Shown: positions 25,729-34,715 of the stretch, in pieces
Layout of the letters: each line of letters begins with the position of its first letter
Position numbering within the stretch: the stretch's first letter is position 1
From: Actinoplanes sp. L3-i22
Lineage (GTDB): Bacteria; Actinomycetota; Actinomycetes; Mycobacteriales; Micromonosporaceae
Assembly: GCF_019704555.1 (NCBI RefSeq)
Contig: NZ_AP024745.1
Location: forward strand, 3,790,501 to 3,854,500
Length of the DNA: 64,000 nt
Direction: 5' to 3'
Program-made: the position numbers and the translations under genes
Notes under the pieces: model-generated
What the model was told of the DNA's origin: nothing
The model's database searches: none
What the model saw: only the letters and a program-made list of their open reading frames with translations

Positions 25729-28638
25729 TCACGGCTCGGCGAAGACGCCGGCCTCGACGGCCTTGACCGCGAGGGCGGTCCGGGAGTTCACCTGCAGCTT
25801 GCGCATCGCCGCGCGCAGCTGCTGGTCCACCGTGGCCGGGGACTTGGACAGGATCCGGCTGATCTCCCGGTTCGTCTTGCCGGCGACGACCAGCTGGACC
25901 ACGTCGAGCTCGCGCGGGGAGAGCTGGTCGCCGTACCCGCGCCGGCCGCCGCGCCACAGTCGCGGGACCTCGGCGCCGTGCTCGCGCAGCCGCTGGGCGA
26001 CCCGGTCCGCGTCGCCGCGGGCGCCCAGCCGGAACAGCTGCTCGTACTGCTCGGCCAGCAGCTCGCGGCCCGGCTCGATCGAGCCCTGCGCGAGGAGCGC
26101 CTCGGCCTGGCGCTCGCGGGCGCGCATGGCGTCGTAGGGGCGGGGCAACGCGCTCCAGGCACGCGCCGCCCGGCCATGGGCCGTCGCCGCCCGGGCGTGG
26201 TCGCCGGCCGCGTCGAGCAGCAGGGCCCGGCACACCGCGAGCGCGGCGCGCGGCGCGGGCGCCGTGCGGCCACGCAGCCCCCGGGCGAACTGGTCGACCA
26301 GGCGGGTCGCGGCCGCCGGCTCGCCTTCGGCCAGGAGCGCCTCGATCCGGGCCGGAACAAGATCTGCGGCCCAGACCCAAATTCCCTTTCGCCGTACGGT
26401 GTCCAACGGCTCGTCGGTGATCCGCAACGCCCGGCGGCTGTTCCCGTCGGTCAGCCACAGCCGGGCCAGCGCGGCGGCGGCCTCCATCGTGTCGTCGGCC
26501 GCGCCGAGCCGGGCCGACTCCTCCAGGACCAGCCGGAACTGCTCCTCCGCGGCGCGCCGCCGGCCGGCCGTGGCGGCCAGCCGAGCGGCGAGGCGAATGC
26601 TGCCGAGGTAGTGGGCCGGCCGGTCCCGGTCGGCCTCGGCGAGGGCCACGGCCGTCTCCGCGAGACCGTCCCACCGGCCGGTGTGCCACGCCAGGTTGGC
26701 CTGTTCGAGCCGGACGTTGTGCTGCAACCGGGACGCCTGCTCGGCCTCGGCGAGGCGCATGGCCACGGCGAGGTGCTCCTCGGCGTCGGCGTACCGGCCC
26801 CAGATCAGCGCGCCGGTGCCGATGTTCACGTGGATCCGGGCCACGTCGAGCCGCTCCGCCGCCGTGGTGCCGTCGACCGGCAGGCCGGCGACGACGTCCC
26901 AGGCCTCCTCCTCGCCCAGCATGAGCAGGGCGGCGGCCCGGTTCCCGGCCAGGTTCAGCCGCTGCGCGGGGGAGTCGATCCGGTCGGTCAGCGCGGCGGC
27001 GCGATCCAGCCAGCGCCGGTGCGTCGAGGCCGGCCACGGCCCCGCGTACGCCCAGCCGAGGTAGGTCATCGCCCGGGCCGCCTCGACCGGGTCGTGGTCG
27101 AGGTTGGTCACCGCCTGCTCCAGCTCGCTGAGGGCGGCCTGCGCCTCGCCCCCGGTGATCAGGAGCCGGCCCAGGGGGTTGCGGATCTCGGCCTGCTGGC
27201 GGGCGGAGAGGCCGGGGGTGTCCAGCACCGAGCGCAGGGTCCGGATCACCCGGTGGTAGACCGCGTCGACCGGTTCCCGGCGGCCCAGCGCGGCGACGCC
27301 GGCGATGCGCGCGACCCGCGCCCGGTCCGCCGGCGGCAGCACGGCCCGGGACAGCAGATCGACCAGCAGGTCGACGGCCTTGGTGTGGTCCCCCGAGGCG
27401 ATGGCCAGCTCGGCGCCCTGCTCGGCGTAGCGCGCCCAGGATGCCGTCTCGCCGGCCTCGCGGAAGTGGTGGGCGAGGCGGGCCACCGGCGGCGGACTCA
27501 GGTGTTCCAGGGCCCGGCCGGCCAGCAGGTGGAGGTGCCGGCGGTCGATCAGCGGGATCGCCTCGTAGACGGCGGTGGCGGCCAGCACGTGCCGGAAGCG
27601 CCACCGGTCGCGGTCGTCGCCGTCCAGGACACCGGCGGTGGCGGCCTCCACGATGGCGCCCCGGCACGCGTCGGGGGACAGGCCGGCGGTCATCGCGATC
27701 GTCGCCACCGAGGACGGCTCGGCCAGCGTGGCCGCCGCGCGCAACGCCTGCTGTGCGGCCGGCGACAGCCGGCTCACCCGCTCCCGGGTGGAGTCGCGCA
27801 CCGTCGGCGGGACCCGGAGCTCGCGCAGCTTCAGCCGGACCCACTGCCCGTCGCGGAAGACCAGGTCGGCCCGGTCGCACATGAGGCGGACCGACTCCTC
27901 CACGGCCAGCGGGACGCCGCCGGTCCGGTCGTGCATGAACGTGGTGAACTCCTGCGAGATCGGGTTGCCGTCCAGCATCGAGGAGACCAGCGCCGCCGTG
28001 TCGCCGGGTGGCATCGGCGCCAGGGCGATCCGCAGCTGGGTCACGCCGGCCGGCAACCGGGACGTCAGCCGCAGCAGCAGCGAGCCGTCGCCGACCTCCT
28101 CCGGCCGGTAGGAGATCACCAGGCTGGGCCCGTCGGACCGCTGCCGGGAGCTGACGAACAGCAGGAACTCGCAGGTCACCTCGTCGGCCCAGTGCGCGTC
28201 CTCGAGCACGAGGACGTCGACGCGCAGCGCCCGCAGCAACTCGTGCAGGGCCCGGAACAGGCGGTGCCGGGCCGCCTTCGCGTCGTCCAGGGGCGGCAGG
28301 GCGGGCGGCAGATGCGCGGACCATTCCGGGAACAGTGGCCGTAACGCGCCCGCCAGCTCGGTGAGCCGGAGGCCCGCCATCGGATGCTCGATCCCGAGGA
28401 ACGCGTCGACGATCGGCCCCAGCGTCAGCGACTCACGAAGCGGCGGGCACACCGACACCAGGGCGGTGTGCCGGTCCGGCGCGGCCAGCCACTCGCGCAG
28501 CAGCCGGCTCTTGCCGATCCCGGCCTCGCCCTCCACCAGCACGATCGCCGGTGGCCGGGCCAGCGCGTCGCGCAGCGCCGCCATCTCCCGATCGCGGCCG
28601 ACGAAACGCGGCGTGGAAACGGGCGACGCATCGAGCAT
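25729..28638 (-). CDS. LAL-family (large ATP-binding) LuxR transcriptional regulator
   Basis: About 969 residues. The N-terminal AAA/STAND ATPase begins MLDASPVSTPRFVGRDREMA, has Walker A EGEAGIGKSRLL at about 36-47, and a Walker B candidate VDVLVLEDAHWADE. A long middle of helical repeats (about 450-880) is TPR-like. The C-terminal LuxR helix-turn-helix reads LSPRELDVVQLVVAGKTNRE and PATVDQQLRAAMRKL. LAL regulators commonly activate secondary-metabolic or sugar-use operons. ATG at 28638 was chosen because the FVGR motif normally lies within 15 residues of the start. No obvious neighbour pathway; the 5' region contains a 60-base palindrome. Confidence 0.93.
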   Translation of the reverse strand: MLDASPVSTPRFVGRDREMAALRDALARPPAIVLVEGEAGIGKSRLLREWLAAPDRHTALVSVCPPLRESLTLGPIVDAFLGIEHPMAGLRLTELAGALRPLFPEWSAHLPPALPPLDDAKAARHRLFRALHELLRALRVDVLVLEDAHWADEVTCEFLLFVSSRQRSDGPSLVISYRPEEVGDGSLLLRLTSRLPAGVTQLRIALAPMPPGDTAALVSSMLDGNPISQEFTTFMHDRTGGVPLAVEESVRLMCDRADLVFRDGQWVRLKLRELRVPPTVRDSTRERVSRLSPAAQQALRAAATLAEPSSVATIAMTAGLSPDACRGAIVEAATAGVLDGDDRDRWRFRHVLAATAVYEAIPLIDRRHLHLLAGRALEHLSPPPVARLAHHFREAGETASWARYAEQGAELAIASGDHTKAVDLLVDLLSRAVLPPADRARVARIAGVAALGRREPVDAVYHRVIRTLRSVLDTPGLSARQQAEIRNPLGRLLITGGEAQAALSELEQAVTNLDHDPVEAARAMTYLGWAYAGPWPASTHRRWLDRAAALTDRIDSPAQRLNLAGNRAAALLMLGEEEAWDVVAGLPVDGTTAAERLDVARIHVNIGTGALIWGRYADAEEHLAVAMRLAEAEQASRLQHNVRLEQANLAWHTGRWDGLAETAVALAEADRDRPAHYLGSIRLAARLAATAGRRRAAEEQFRLVLEESARLGAADDTMEAAAALARLWLTDGNSRRALRITDEPLDTVRRKGIWVWAADLVPARIEALLAEGEPAAATRLVDQFARGLRGRTAPAPRAALAVCRALLLDAAGDHARAATAHGRAARAWSALPRPYDAMRARERQAEALLAQGSIEPGRELLAEQYEQLFRLGARGDADRVAQRLREHGAEVPRLWRGGRRGYGDQLSPRELDVVQLVVAGKTNREISRILSKSPATVDQQLRAAMRKLQVNSRTALAVKAVEAGVFAEP

Positions 28639-28949
28639 GCGCGATGATCTCGCTTTTCGGCCTCCCGGCACAAGACCGTCGTGGCACCCACGTTCCCGGC
28701 TGGCGCTTACGGCTCTTTTCCGGCCAGGAAAGGACCGTGAGTGCCAGCCGGGACCGCGAGGCGCGGCTGGGCCCTGACCCGATGACCGGCTCGCGTGGTC
28801 CTTTGAAACCGTGACCACCCGCGGACGTCGCCCTGGAGGGGCTCGCGTTCTGGGCGCGCAGCGCCCTGCGAGGCCCGGAAGGGTCCCCGCGGGAGCGACG
28901 ATCAGTTATTGGCCGCAGCCGAGGCAAAAAAGATCTTTAAGTTGATCTT
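28639..28949. other. Intergenic region between hmp and the LAL regulator
   Basis: A 311-base gap between two minus-strand genes. It holds the 60-base palindrome (28694-28753) and, at its high-coordinate edge, the hmp terminator. Apart from these I see no convincing ORF. The promoter of the LAL gene should lie here. Confidence 0.6.
28694..28753. repeat. 60-base imperfect palindrome with G-T pairs
   Basis: The two 30-base halves meet at GGCC (28722-28725). Twenty-four of 30 positions are Watson-Crick pairs, four more are G-T, and only two are true mismatches. The outer 11 pairs (from TCCCGGCTGGC) are perfect. Read as plus-strand RNA, 28 of 30 positions can pair; as minus-strand RNA the four G-T positions become A-C mismatches. 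Both flanking genes are on the minus strand. Confidence 0.85.
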
Positions 28950-28950
28950 T
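28926..28950 (-). terminator. Weak intrinsic terminator overlapping the hmp stop
   Basis: In the minus direction AAAGATC and GATCTTT form a 7-bp stem around an 8-base loop, followed by a run of Ts (six As at 28926-28931 on the plus strand). The 5' arm begins at the last base of the hmp stop codon. The stem is AT-rich, unusual for this genome. Confidence 0.6.
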
Positions 28951-30140
28951 CAGGCGTCGGTGTCGGCCTGCCAGAGGTCCGGGCCGAACATCTCGTACTG
29001 GATGTCGCGCGGGGCGACGCCGCGTTCCAGCAGCGTGCCGCGCACCATCTCGAGGAACGGCAGCGGCCCGCACAGGTAGTACAGCGCGCGTTTCGGCCGG
29101 GGCACCTCGCCGAGGTCGAGGGTGCCGCTGTGCGCCGAGGTGACCGGCAGGGTTTCCGGGCCGCCGTGCTCGTACCAGACGTGCAGCTCGGATTTGGGCA
29201 GGTGGGCGAGGTCGTCGACGATCTGGCGGCGGAGCGGGAAGGTGGCCTCGCTGGTGTCGGCGTGCAGCAGCATGACCGGCAGGCGGGAGCCGGCGGCCAC
29301 CAGGTGGGAAATCATGCCGGCCATCGGGGTGACACCGATGCCCGCGGAGATGAAGATGACCGGCCGGCCGCTGTCGTCGAGGACCACGTCGCCGTACGGG
29401 ATGCTGAGGGTCAGCTCGTCGCCGGGCTGGACGTGGTCGTGCAGGAAGTTGGAGACCTCGCCGTCGCGTTTGACCGCGAAGTACCGGTGCTCGCCGTCGT
29501 CGGCCCGGATCAGGCTGTACTGCCGCGGCTGCCGGTTGCCGTCCGGCATCGGCGCCTGGACCGTCACGTACTGGCCGGGCAGGGACGTCTTGACCAGGCG
29601 ATCGTCCATCCGGCGCATGACGAAGACGACCACGTCCCCGGTCTCGTTGATCTTCTCGGCGACCCGCCAGCGCCGCCAGACCCGTTCCGCGGTGACGCCG
29701 CGCGCCGAGTAGAGGCCGCGCTCCCGGTTGATCAGCGCGTAGGCCATCAACCAGTACACCTCGTCCCAGGCCAGCAGCGTCTCGGGGGTGATCAGCGGCC
29801 CGAGCACGTCCCGCATCGCCCACATCAGGTGTTCGTGCACGATCTGGTACTGCTCGGGACGGATGCCGAGCGACGCGTGCTTGTGCGCGACCCGGGTGAG
29901 CAGCCGGCCGGGCAGCCGCCCCGGGTTGGTGACCAGGGCCTCGGCGAAGACGATCACCGACAGGGCGAGCGACTTGGGCTGGCTGCCCTCGGCATGGTGA
30001 CCGCGATTGAACACCCCGTCGTGCAGCTCGGGGTGCGCCTCGAACATGTGCGCGTAGAAGCGTTCGGCGATCGTGTGAATGTTCGCGCCGACGGTCGGAA
30101 GGGTCTGCTGGACGAGCGGCCGAGCGGTCTTGGACAGCAC
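28950..30140 (-). CDS. hmp: Flavohemoglobin (nitric oxide dioxygenase)
   Basis: About 396 residues. The globin domain (1-140) has B10 Tyr29 in ERFYAHMF and proximal His88 in VAHKHASLGI. The FAD domain has PRQYSLIRAD (flavin-binding RxYS), and the NAD domain has ISAGIGVTPMAGMI and YLCGPLPFLEMV. The family turns NO plus O2 into nitrate using NAD(P)H and protects against nitrosative stress. GTG at 30140 starts VLSKTARPLV and aligns Tyr29 exactly with the E. coli numbering. It sits 20 bases downstream of the LtrA gene, so a three-gene transcript MFS-LtrA-hmp is likely. Confidence 0.94.
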   Translation of the reverse strand: MLSKTARPLVQQTLPTVGANIHTIAERFYAHMFEAHPELHDGVFNRGHHAEGSQPKSLALSVIVFAEALVTNPGRLPGRLLTRVAHKHASLGIRPEQYQIVHEHLMWAMRDVLGPLITPETLLAWDEVYWLMAYALINRERGLYSARGVTAERVWRRWRVAEKINETGDVVVFVMRRMDDRLVKTSLPGQYVTVQAPMPDGNRQPRQYSLIRADDGEHRYFAVKRDGEVSNFLHDHVQPGDELTLSIPYGDVVLDDSGRPVIFISAGIGVTPMAGMISHLVAAGSRLPVMLLHADTSEATFPLRRQIVDDLAHLPKSELHVWYEHGGPETLPVTSAHSGTLDLGEVPRPKRALYYLCGPLPFLEMVRGTLLERGVAPRDIQYEMFGPDLWQADTDA

Positions 30141-30160
30141 AGACCGACGATAATCGCAGC

Positions 30161-31363
30161 TCAGGCCGCCTCGACGGGGATCCGGGCAAGCCGCCGGTAA
30201 CCGACCTGCCAGAGCGCCAGCATCAGCAGGCCGCCGACCAGCACCCAGGCCGCCAGATGCCCGCCGAACGCGCCGAGCAGGACCGCGCCGGCGGCGGCCG
30301 GCAGGGCCCAGCCGAGCGTCCACCGGCGGGCCGCGCCGGAGAACCCGATCGGGCCCGCGACCAGGTAATACATCGCCGCGCCGCCGCACAGCACCCAGCG
30401 GATGCTCGCGCCGGCGTGCTCGGACTCGCCGGCCAGGCCGCCCAGTCCGGCGGCGATCGCGACGATCGCGGCGGTGGTCAGGTAGTGCGCCGGCATGGTC
30501 AGCCGCAGTGCCCGCGACAGCGCGCCGGAGAGCGGCACCGCGGCCGAGCCGTACTGCAGGGTCAGCCACCAGAGGGCGACGAGAAGACCGAAACCGATCA
30601 AACCCAGGGCCCAGATTTCGTACGACCAGTGCGCCACCCCGGCAGCCGAGTTCACCAGCTGGGCGACCGCCTCCCCGAGCACGATGATCACGAAGAGTCC
30701 CAGCCGTTCGCCGAGGTGCGGGCGGTCCGCCGCGGCGGCCTGCGGAGCCGGGTCGGCCTCGTGCCAGGGCGCGAACCGGCGGACCAGCCGGGTCGTCCAC
30801 CGGCGCTGGTCGCGCTCGTAGTCGCGGCGCTCGGCGGCCAGCAGCCGCTCCGGCGAGCGTGAGGCCAGCAGCGAGAACCCGACGTCGAAGACGATGCCGA
30901 GCGCCCACAGCCAGTACCGCGCGGGCGTGCCGAAGCCGAGCGAGGCGATCCACGGGATCAGGCCGAGCGCCTGGTGCACGCCGGGCCACTCGGTCATCAC
31001 CTCGTTCTCCCGCTTCCAGGACGCGATCGCGAGCATCCGGCAGGCGACGTACGCGATGATGAACGGCTGCGGCCGGTCGTGCTCGGCCAGCTGCGGCACC
31101 GAGGCGGCCATCACCGCGATGCCGAACATCGCGGCCAGCATGGTGACCAGCCGGGTCTGCGTGGCCGCGACGTTGGCGTAGAGGGTGAAGCCGGTCCAGA
31201 CGCTCCACATCGCGTAGTAGAGCACCGCGAAGATCAGCAGCCGCCGCCCGTCCGGCTCGGCGTGCAGCAGGTGGGCGAGCTGTGCCACGGCGGCCACGAT
31301 CACCAGGTCGAAGAAGAGCTCCAGCCAGGTGGCGTGCCGCTCCTCGGCGGCCGTTTGCGACAT
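30161..31363 (-). CDS. Low-temperature-requirement A (LtrA) family membrane protein
   Basis: 400 residues with about ten helices. The LtrA signatures are clear: TWLELFFDLVIVAAVAQLA near the N-terminus and GERLGLFVIIVLGEAVAQL in the middle. The family was named for a Listeria cold-growth locus; the biochemical role is unknown. It starts 10 bases after the MFS stop and ends 20 bases before the hmp start, all on the minus strand, so co-transcription is likely. Confidence 0.9.
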   Translation of the reverse strand: MSQTAAEERHATWLELFFDLVIVAAVAQLAHLLHAEPDGRRLLIFAVLYYAMWSVWTGFTLYANVAATQTRLVTMLAAMFGIAVMAASVPQLAEHDRPQPFIIAYVACRMLAIASWKRENEVMTEWPGVHQALGLIPWIASLGFGTPARYWLWALGIVFDVGFSLLASRSPERLLAAERRDYERDQRRWTTRLVRRFAPWHEADPAPQAAAADRPHLGERLGLFVIIVLGEAVAQLVNSAAGVAHWSYEIWALGLIGFGLLVALWWLTLQYGSAAVPLSGALSRALRLTMPAHYLTTAAIVAIAAGLGGLAGESEHAGASIRWVLCGGAAMYYLVAGPIGFSGAARRWTLGWALPAAAGAVLLGAFGGHLAAWVLVGGLLMLALWQVGYRRLARIPVEAA

Positions 31364-31373
31364 GGCCGGAAAT

Positions 31374-32783
31374 CTATCCTTCGGCGGCCGCCATCGTGGG
31401 GGCCGGGGCCGGGGCCTTTCCGGGGAGCAGGACGGAGAGCGCGACGGCGACCGCGGTGAAGCCGATCGACCACCAGAACGCGGTGTCGAACGCGGTGACC
31501 AGCGAGCCGGTCCGCCGCGCCGTGCTGGCCAGGATGACGGTCAGCAGCGCCACCCCGACCGAGCCGCCGACCTGCTGGCCGATCCGCAGCACGATGCTGG
31601 CGTGCGGGACCCGTTCCCGGTCCAGGCCGACGAAGGCGACCGTCATCAGCGGGATCACCACCATGCCCAGCCCGAGGCCGCGGACGAACAGGGCGACCAG
31701 CAGCGGCCAGGTCGCGGTGTCCGCCCCGACGAACCCGAACGGCACGGTGGCCAGCCCGGTCAGCGCGAACCCGAGCAGCGCCACGCCGCGCCCGCCGACC
31801 CGGTCCAGCAGCCGGCTCGCGACCGAGCGGCTCAGCAGCGAGCCGACGCCCTGCGGGATCAGCAGCAGGCCGGCGCCGAGCGCGTCCGCGCCGCGGACCT
31901 CCTGCCAGTAGAGCGGGAGCAGGATCATCGCGCCGTAGAGCGCGGCGCCGGAGAGGAACATCAGCGCGGTCGACGCCCAGGTCGGCCGGGAGCGCAGCAC
32001 CGCCAGGTCGACCAGCGCGGTGTCCGGCCGGCGCACCGCCCAGAGCACGAACGCGACCAGCAGCGCCGCCCCGCCGAGCATCGGGACCAGCGCGCCGGCG
32101 CTCGCGAAGCCGTGCTCGCCGGACACCTTGGACAGGCCGTAGAGCAGGGCGACCAGCGCGGGGGAGAGCAGCACCAGGCCGACCACGTCGAGACGGATGC
32201 GCCGGCCCGGCTCGTCGGCCGGGATCAGCCGGACCGCGAGGGCCAGGCCGATCAGGCAGAGCGGCACGTTCACCAGGAACAGCCAGCGCCAGCTGCCGGC
32301 GCCGAGGATCAGCCCGCCGATCACCGGGCCGAGGATCGGCCCGAGCGCGGCCGGCAGCGCGACCAGCGACATCAGCCGGCCGATGTCCTTACCCCGGACC
32401 TGCTGCATGATCATGGTCATCATCAGCGGCATCATCGCGCCGCCGCCGAGGCCCTGCAGGACCCGGAAGCCGATCAGGCTCGGCGCGTCCCAGGCGAACG
32501 AGCAGAGCACCGAGCCGAGCAGGAACACGGTCAGCGCCGCGATCCACAGCCGCTTGCCGCCGAGGCGGCTCTGCAGCCAGCCGACCACCGGGATGACCAC
32601 GCCCAGGGCCAGCAGGTACGCCGTGCTCACCCACTGGATGGTGGCGACGTCGGCGTGCAGGTCGGTGGCGAGCTCGTGCAGCGCCACGCTGACGATCGTC
32701 GAGTCGAGGATGACCGTGATGCCGCCGGCGAGCACCGCGATCGCGGTGCGCAGGGCTGTCGGGTCGATGCGGGATTCGGACAT
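31374..32783 (-). CDS. MFS drug exporter (DHA2/EmrB-like)
   Basis: 469 residues with about fourteen helices. Motif C-like LPAALGPILGPVIGGLI, VLQGLGGGAMMPLMMTM, and motif D/A regions are present. ATG at 32783 begins MSESRIDPTA. It is a multidrug/proton antiporter of unknown substrate. It is divergent from a TetR regulator 71 bases away with GATACGCA-containing sites in the gap, so repression by that TetR is expected. It heads a likely operon with LtrA and hmp. Confidence 0.9.
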   Translation of the reverse strand: MSESRIDPTALRTAIAVLAGGITVILDSTIVSVALHELATDLHADVATIQWVSTAYLLALGVVIPVVGWLQSRLGGKRLWIAALTVFLLGSVLCSFAWDAPSLIGFRVLQGLGGGAMMPLMMTMIMQQVRGKDIGRLMSLVALPAALGPILGPVIGGLILGAGSWRWLFLVNVPLCLIGLALAVRLIPADEPGRRIRLDVVGLVLLSPALVALLYGLSKVSGEHGFASAGALVPMLGGAALLVAFVLWAVRRPDTALVDLAVLRSRPTWASTALMFLSGAALYGAMILLPLYWQEVRGADALGAGLLLIPQGVGSLLSRSVASRLLDRVGGRGVALLGFALTGLATVPFGFVGADTATWPLLVALFVRGLGLGMVVIPLMTVAFVGLDRERVPHASIVLRIGQQVGGSVGVALLTVILASTARRTGSLVTAFDTAFWWSIGFTAVAVALSVLLPGKAPAPAPTMAAAEG

Positions 32784-32793
32784 CGTGCGCCGC

Positions 32794-32853
32794 CTTAAGG
32801 TACGCGTGCGTATCTAACTTTGGCCACGGTACGACGCCGCGATAAGATACGCA
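32794..32853. promoter_or_regulatory. Operator region between the MFS gene and tetR
   Basis: GATACGCA occurs twice: on the minus strand within GTACGCGTGCGTATC (32800-32814), where TACGC and GCGTA are inverted around GT, and on the plus strand at 32846-32853, two bases before the TetR start. The first site abuts a CCTTAAGG palindrome (32793-32800). This is the pattern expected for a TetR binding both promoters. Confidence 0.6.
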
Positions 32854-32854
32854 A

Positions 32855-33532
32855 GTGACTCTTAAGGGCACCCGGCGGCGCGGTGACGAGCTCGAGGAAG
32901 CGATCCTCGACGCGGCCTGGGGCGTGCTGATCGAGCAGGGCTACCCGGCCTTCACCTACGAGGCGGTCGCGGCCCGGGCCGGCACCAGCCGCCCGGTGCT
33001 CTACCGCCGCTGGCCGCAGCGCGAGGACATGCTGCTCGCGGTGCTCCGCAAGCACTGGTGGTCGCACCCCATCCCGGTCCCGGACGCCGGCAACCTGCGC
33101 GACGACGTGATCGGCTTCCTGCGCCGCGCCAGCACCGAGCGGACCCGGATGGTCGCCCTGCTCAGCGTGCAGATCATGGACTACATGCGGGAGACCGGGA
33201 GCAGCTTCGCCCAGCTGCGCGACAGCCTGCGCCCGCCGGGCCTGCCGAACGCGTTCGAGCGGATGATCGCCCGCGCGGTCGAGCGCGGCGAGGTGCCCGA
33301 CGTGCCGCGCCTGCCCCGGCTGGTGAACCTGCCGTTCGACCTGTTCCGCAACGAGCTGCTGATGACCATGAAGGCGATCCCGGACGAGACGATCATCGAG
33401 ATCGTCGACGGGCTGTGGCTGCCGCTGCTGGGTTACCGCGCCGGTCCGCCGTCACCCGCAGCGCCGCTGCCGGCGCCGGCCGCGGGCCGCTCGGCCGCCG
33501 GGCCTCCGGCGCCAGCGGCAGACGGACCGTGA
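32855..33532 (+). CDS. TetR-family regulator
   Basis: 225 residues from GTG at 32855. The helix-turn-helix reads EEAILDAAWGVLIEQGYPAF then YEAVAARAGTSRPVLYRRWP. The ligand domain spans about 75-190 (TetR_C_11-like). The last 35 residues are a low-complexity Pro/Ala tail that overlaps, tail to tail, 140 bases of the convergent histidine kinase gene. Either both genes are real and overlap, or the regulator originally ended near residue 190. Likely regulator of the divergent MFS-LtrA-hmp unit. Confidence 0.88.
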   Translation: MTLKGTRRRGDELEEAILDAAWGVLIEQGYPAFTYEAVAARAGTSRPVLYRRWPQREDMLLAVLRKHWWSHPIPVPDAGNLRDDVIGFLRRASTERTRMVALLSVQIMDYMRETGSSFAQLRDSLRPPGLPNAFERMIARAVERGEVPDVPRLPRLVNLPFDLFRNELLMTMKAIPDETIIEIVDGLWLPLLGYRAGPPSPAAPLPAPAAGRSAAGPPAPAADGP

Positions 33533-34715
33533 AGACCGCGCCCGTGCCCGGGTGACCGTCCGCGGTGATCGTGCCGCCGTGCCCGTGCACCACCTCGCGC
33601 AGCAGCGCCAGGCCCAGGCCGAACCGGCGGTCCCCGGCGCCCGCGTCCCGGTGGAACCGGTCGAAGATCCGCTCGGCGTCCGCCGGGTCGAACCCGTCGC
33701 CGGTGTCCGCCACCACCAGCTCGGCCGCGCCGCCGCGGAACGCCCGGCTCGCCGCGACGGTCCGGACGGTGAGCCGGATCTGCCCGCCGGCGGTGTGCGT
33801 GAGCGCGTTCGTCAGCAGCTCGCTGACCACCCGCCGCAGCGCCGACTCCACCCCGGGCACCAGCACCGGCCACGCCGGGACCGCCAGCTCGATCGGTGCC
33901 GCGGTCACCCGCTCGGCCTCCTCGGCGGCCAGCCGGGCCAGGTTCACCGGCGCCCCCGGCGGCAGGTTGCCGCGGTCCGCGGCCAGCCGCGCGGAGAGCA
34001 GCAGCTCGTCGACGATCTCGCCGAGCCGGCGGGTCGTGCTGACCAGCCGATCCAGCTCGCGGTGGTCGGCGCCGGACTGCGCCGCGCGCCGGGCCAGCAG
34101 CTGGGCGCGGGTGTGCACCTGGGCGATCGGGGTGCGCAGCTCGTGGCTGGCGTCGGCGACGAACCGCCGCTGCCGGCCGAGCGCCTCGGCCAGCGGGGCG
34201 ACCGCGCGGTGGCCGGCCATCGTCGCGGTCAGCACCGCCGCGAGCAGGCCGGCCCCGGCCGCCAGCAGGAACGCGGTCAGCAGGTGCCGCCGGTCGGCGA
34301 GTTGGAAGCGGGCGTCGAAGACGGCCTGCCGGATGGTGCCGTCGCGGGCCTCGGTGCGGATCCAGTAGGTGGTTCCGTCCCGGTCGACCTGGCGGGTCCG
34401 CGCGCCGCTGCCGGCGAGCACCCGGTCGACGTCGTCGCGCAGTGGGAGGCCCGGGGGAGTGGCGCGGTCGGCCCGCACCCCGGATCCGTCGGCGGCGTAG
34501 CGCAGGATCCACGAGCAGGCGGGTGGACCGGCGACGGTGCCGTACCGTACGCCGTAATCGAGCTCTTGATTTATCTGTTTTTCCTGGCTGTGCCGGAGCA
34601 TTTCGTAGGAGATCGCGCCGGCCATCGCCAGCAGCACCCCGATCGACAGGCCGACCAGCAGCCCGATCCGCCAGCGGGCCCGGCGCACCGCCTTGAGCTC
34701 GAGGACCTGACTCAC
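33393..34715 (-). CDS. Sensor histidine kinase (EnvZ/BaeS class)
   Basis: About 440 residues. Two helices (about 17-38 and 160-182) flank a small extracytoplasmic sensor with Cys in GPPACSWILRY. HisKA has RFVADASHELRTPIAQVHTR with the phospho-His, and HATPase_c has LLTNALTHTAGGQ, VADTGDGFDP and FGLGLALLREVV. GTG at 34715 overlaps the response-regulator stop by 4 bases (GTGA), so the regulator gene is first and the pair is translationally coupled. The C-terminal Arg/Ala-rich tail lies in the 140-base overlap with the convergent TetR gene. Confidence 0.9.
   Translation of the reverse strand: MSQVLELKAVRRARWRIGLLVGLSIGVLLAMAGAISYEMLRHSQEKQINQELDYGVRYGTVAGPPACSWILRYAADGSGVRADRATPPGLPLRDDVDRVLAGSGARTRQVDRDGTTYWIRTEARDGTIRQAVFDARFQLADRRHLLTAFLLAAGAGLLAAVLTATMAGHRAVAPLAEALGRQRRFVADASHELRTPIAQVHTRAQLLARRAAQSGADHRELDRLVSTTRRLGEIVDELLLSARLAADRGNLPPGAPVNLARLAAEEAERVTAAPIELAVPAWPVLVPGVESALRRVVSELLTNALTHTAGGQIRLTVRTVAASRAFRGGAAELVVADTGDGFDPADAERIFDRFHRDAGAGDRRFGLGLALLREVVHGHGGTITADGHPGTGAVFTVRLPLAPEARRPSGPRPAPAAALRVTADRRGNPAAAATARRRSR

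Noticed and set aside
25447..28344. 965-codon plus-strand open frame opposite the LAL regulator
   Set aside because: Antisense of a gene with Walker and LuxR motifs; low-complexity product.
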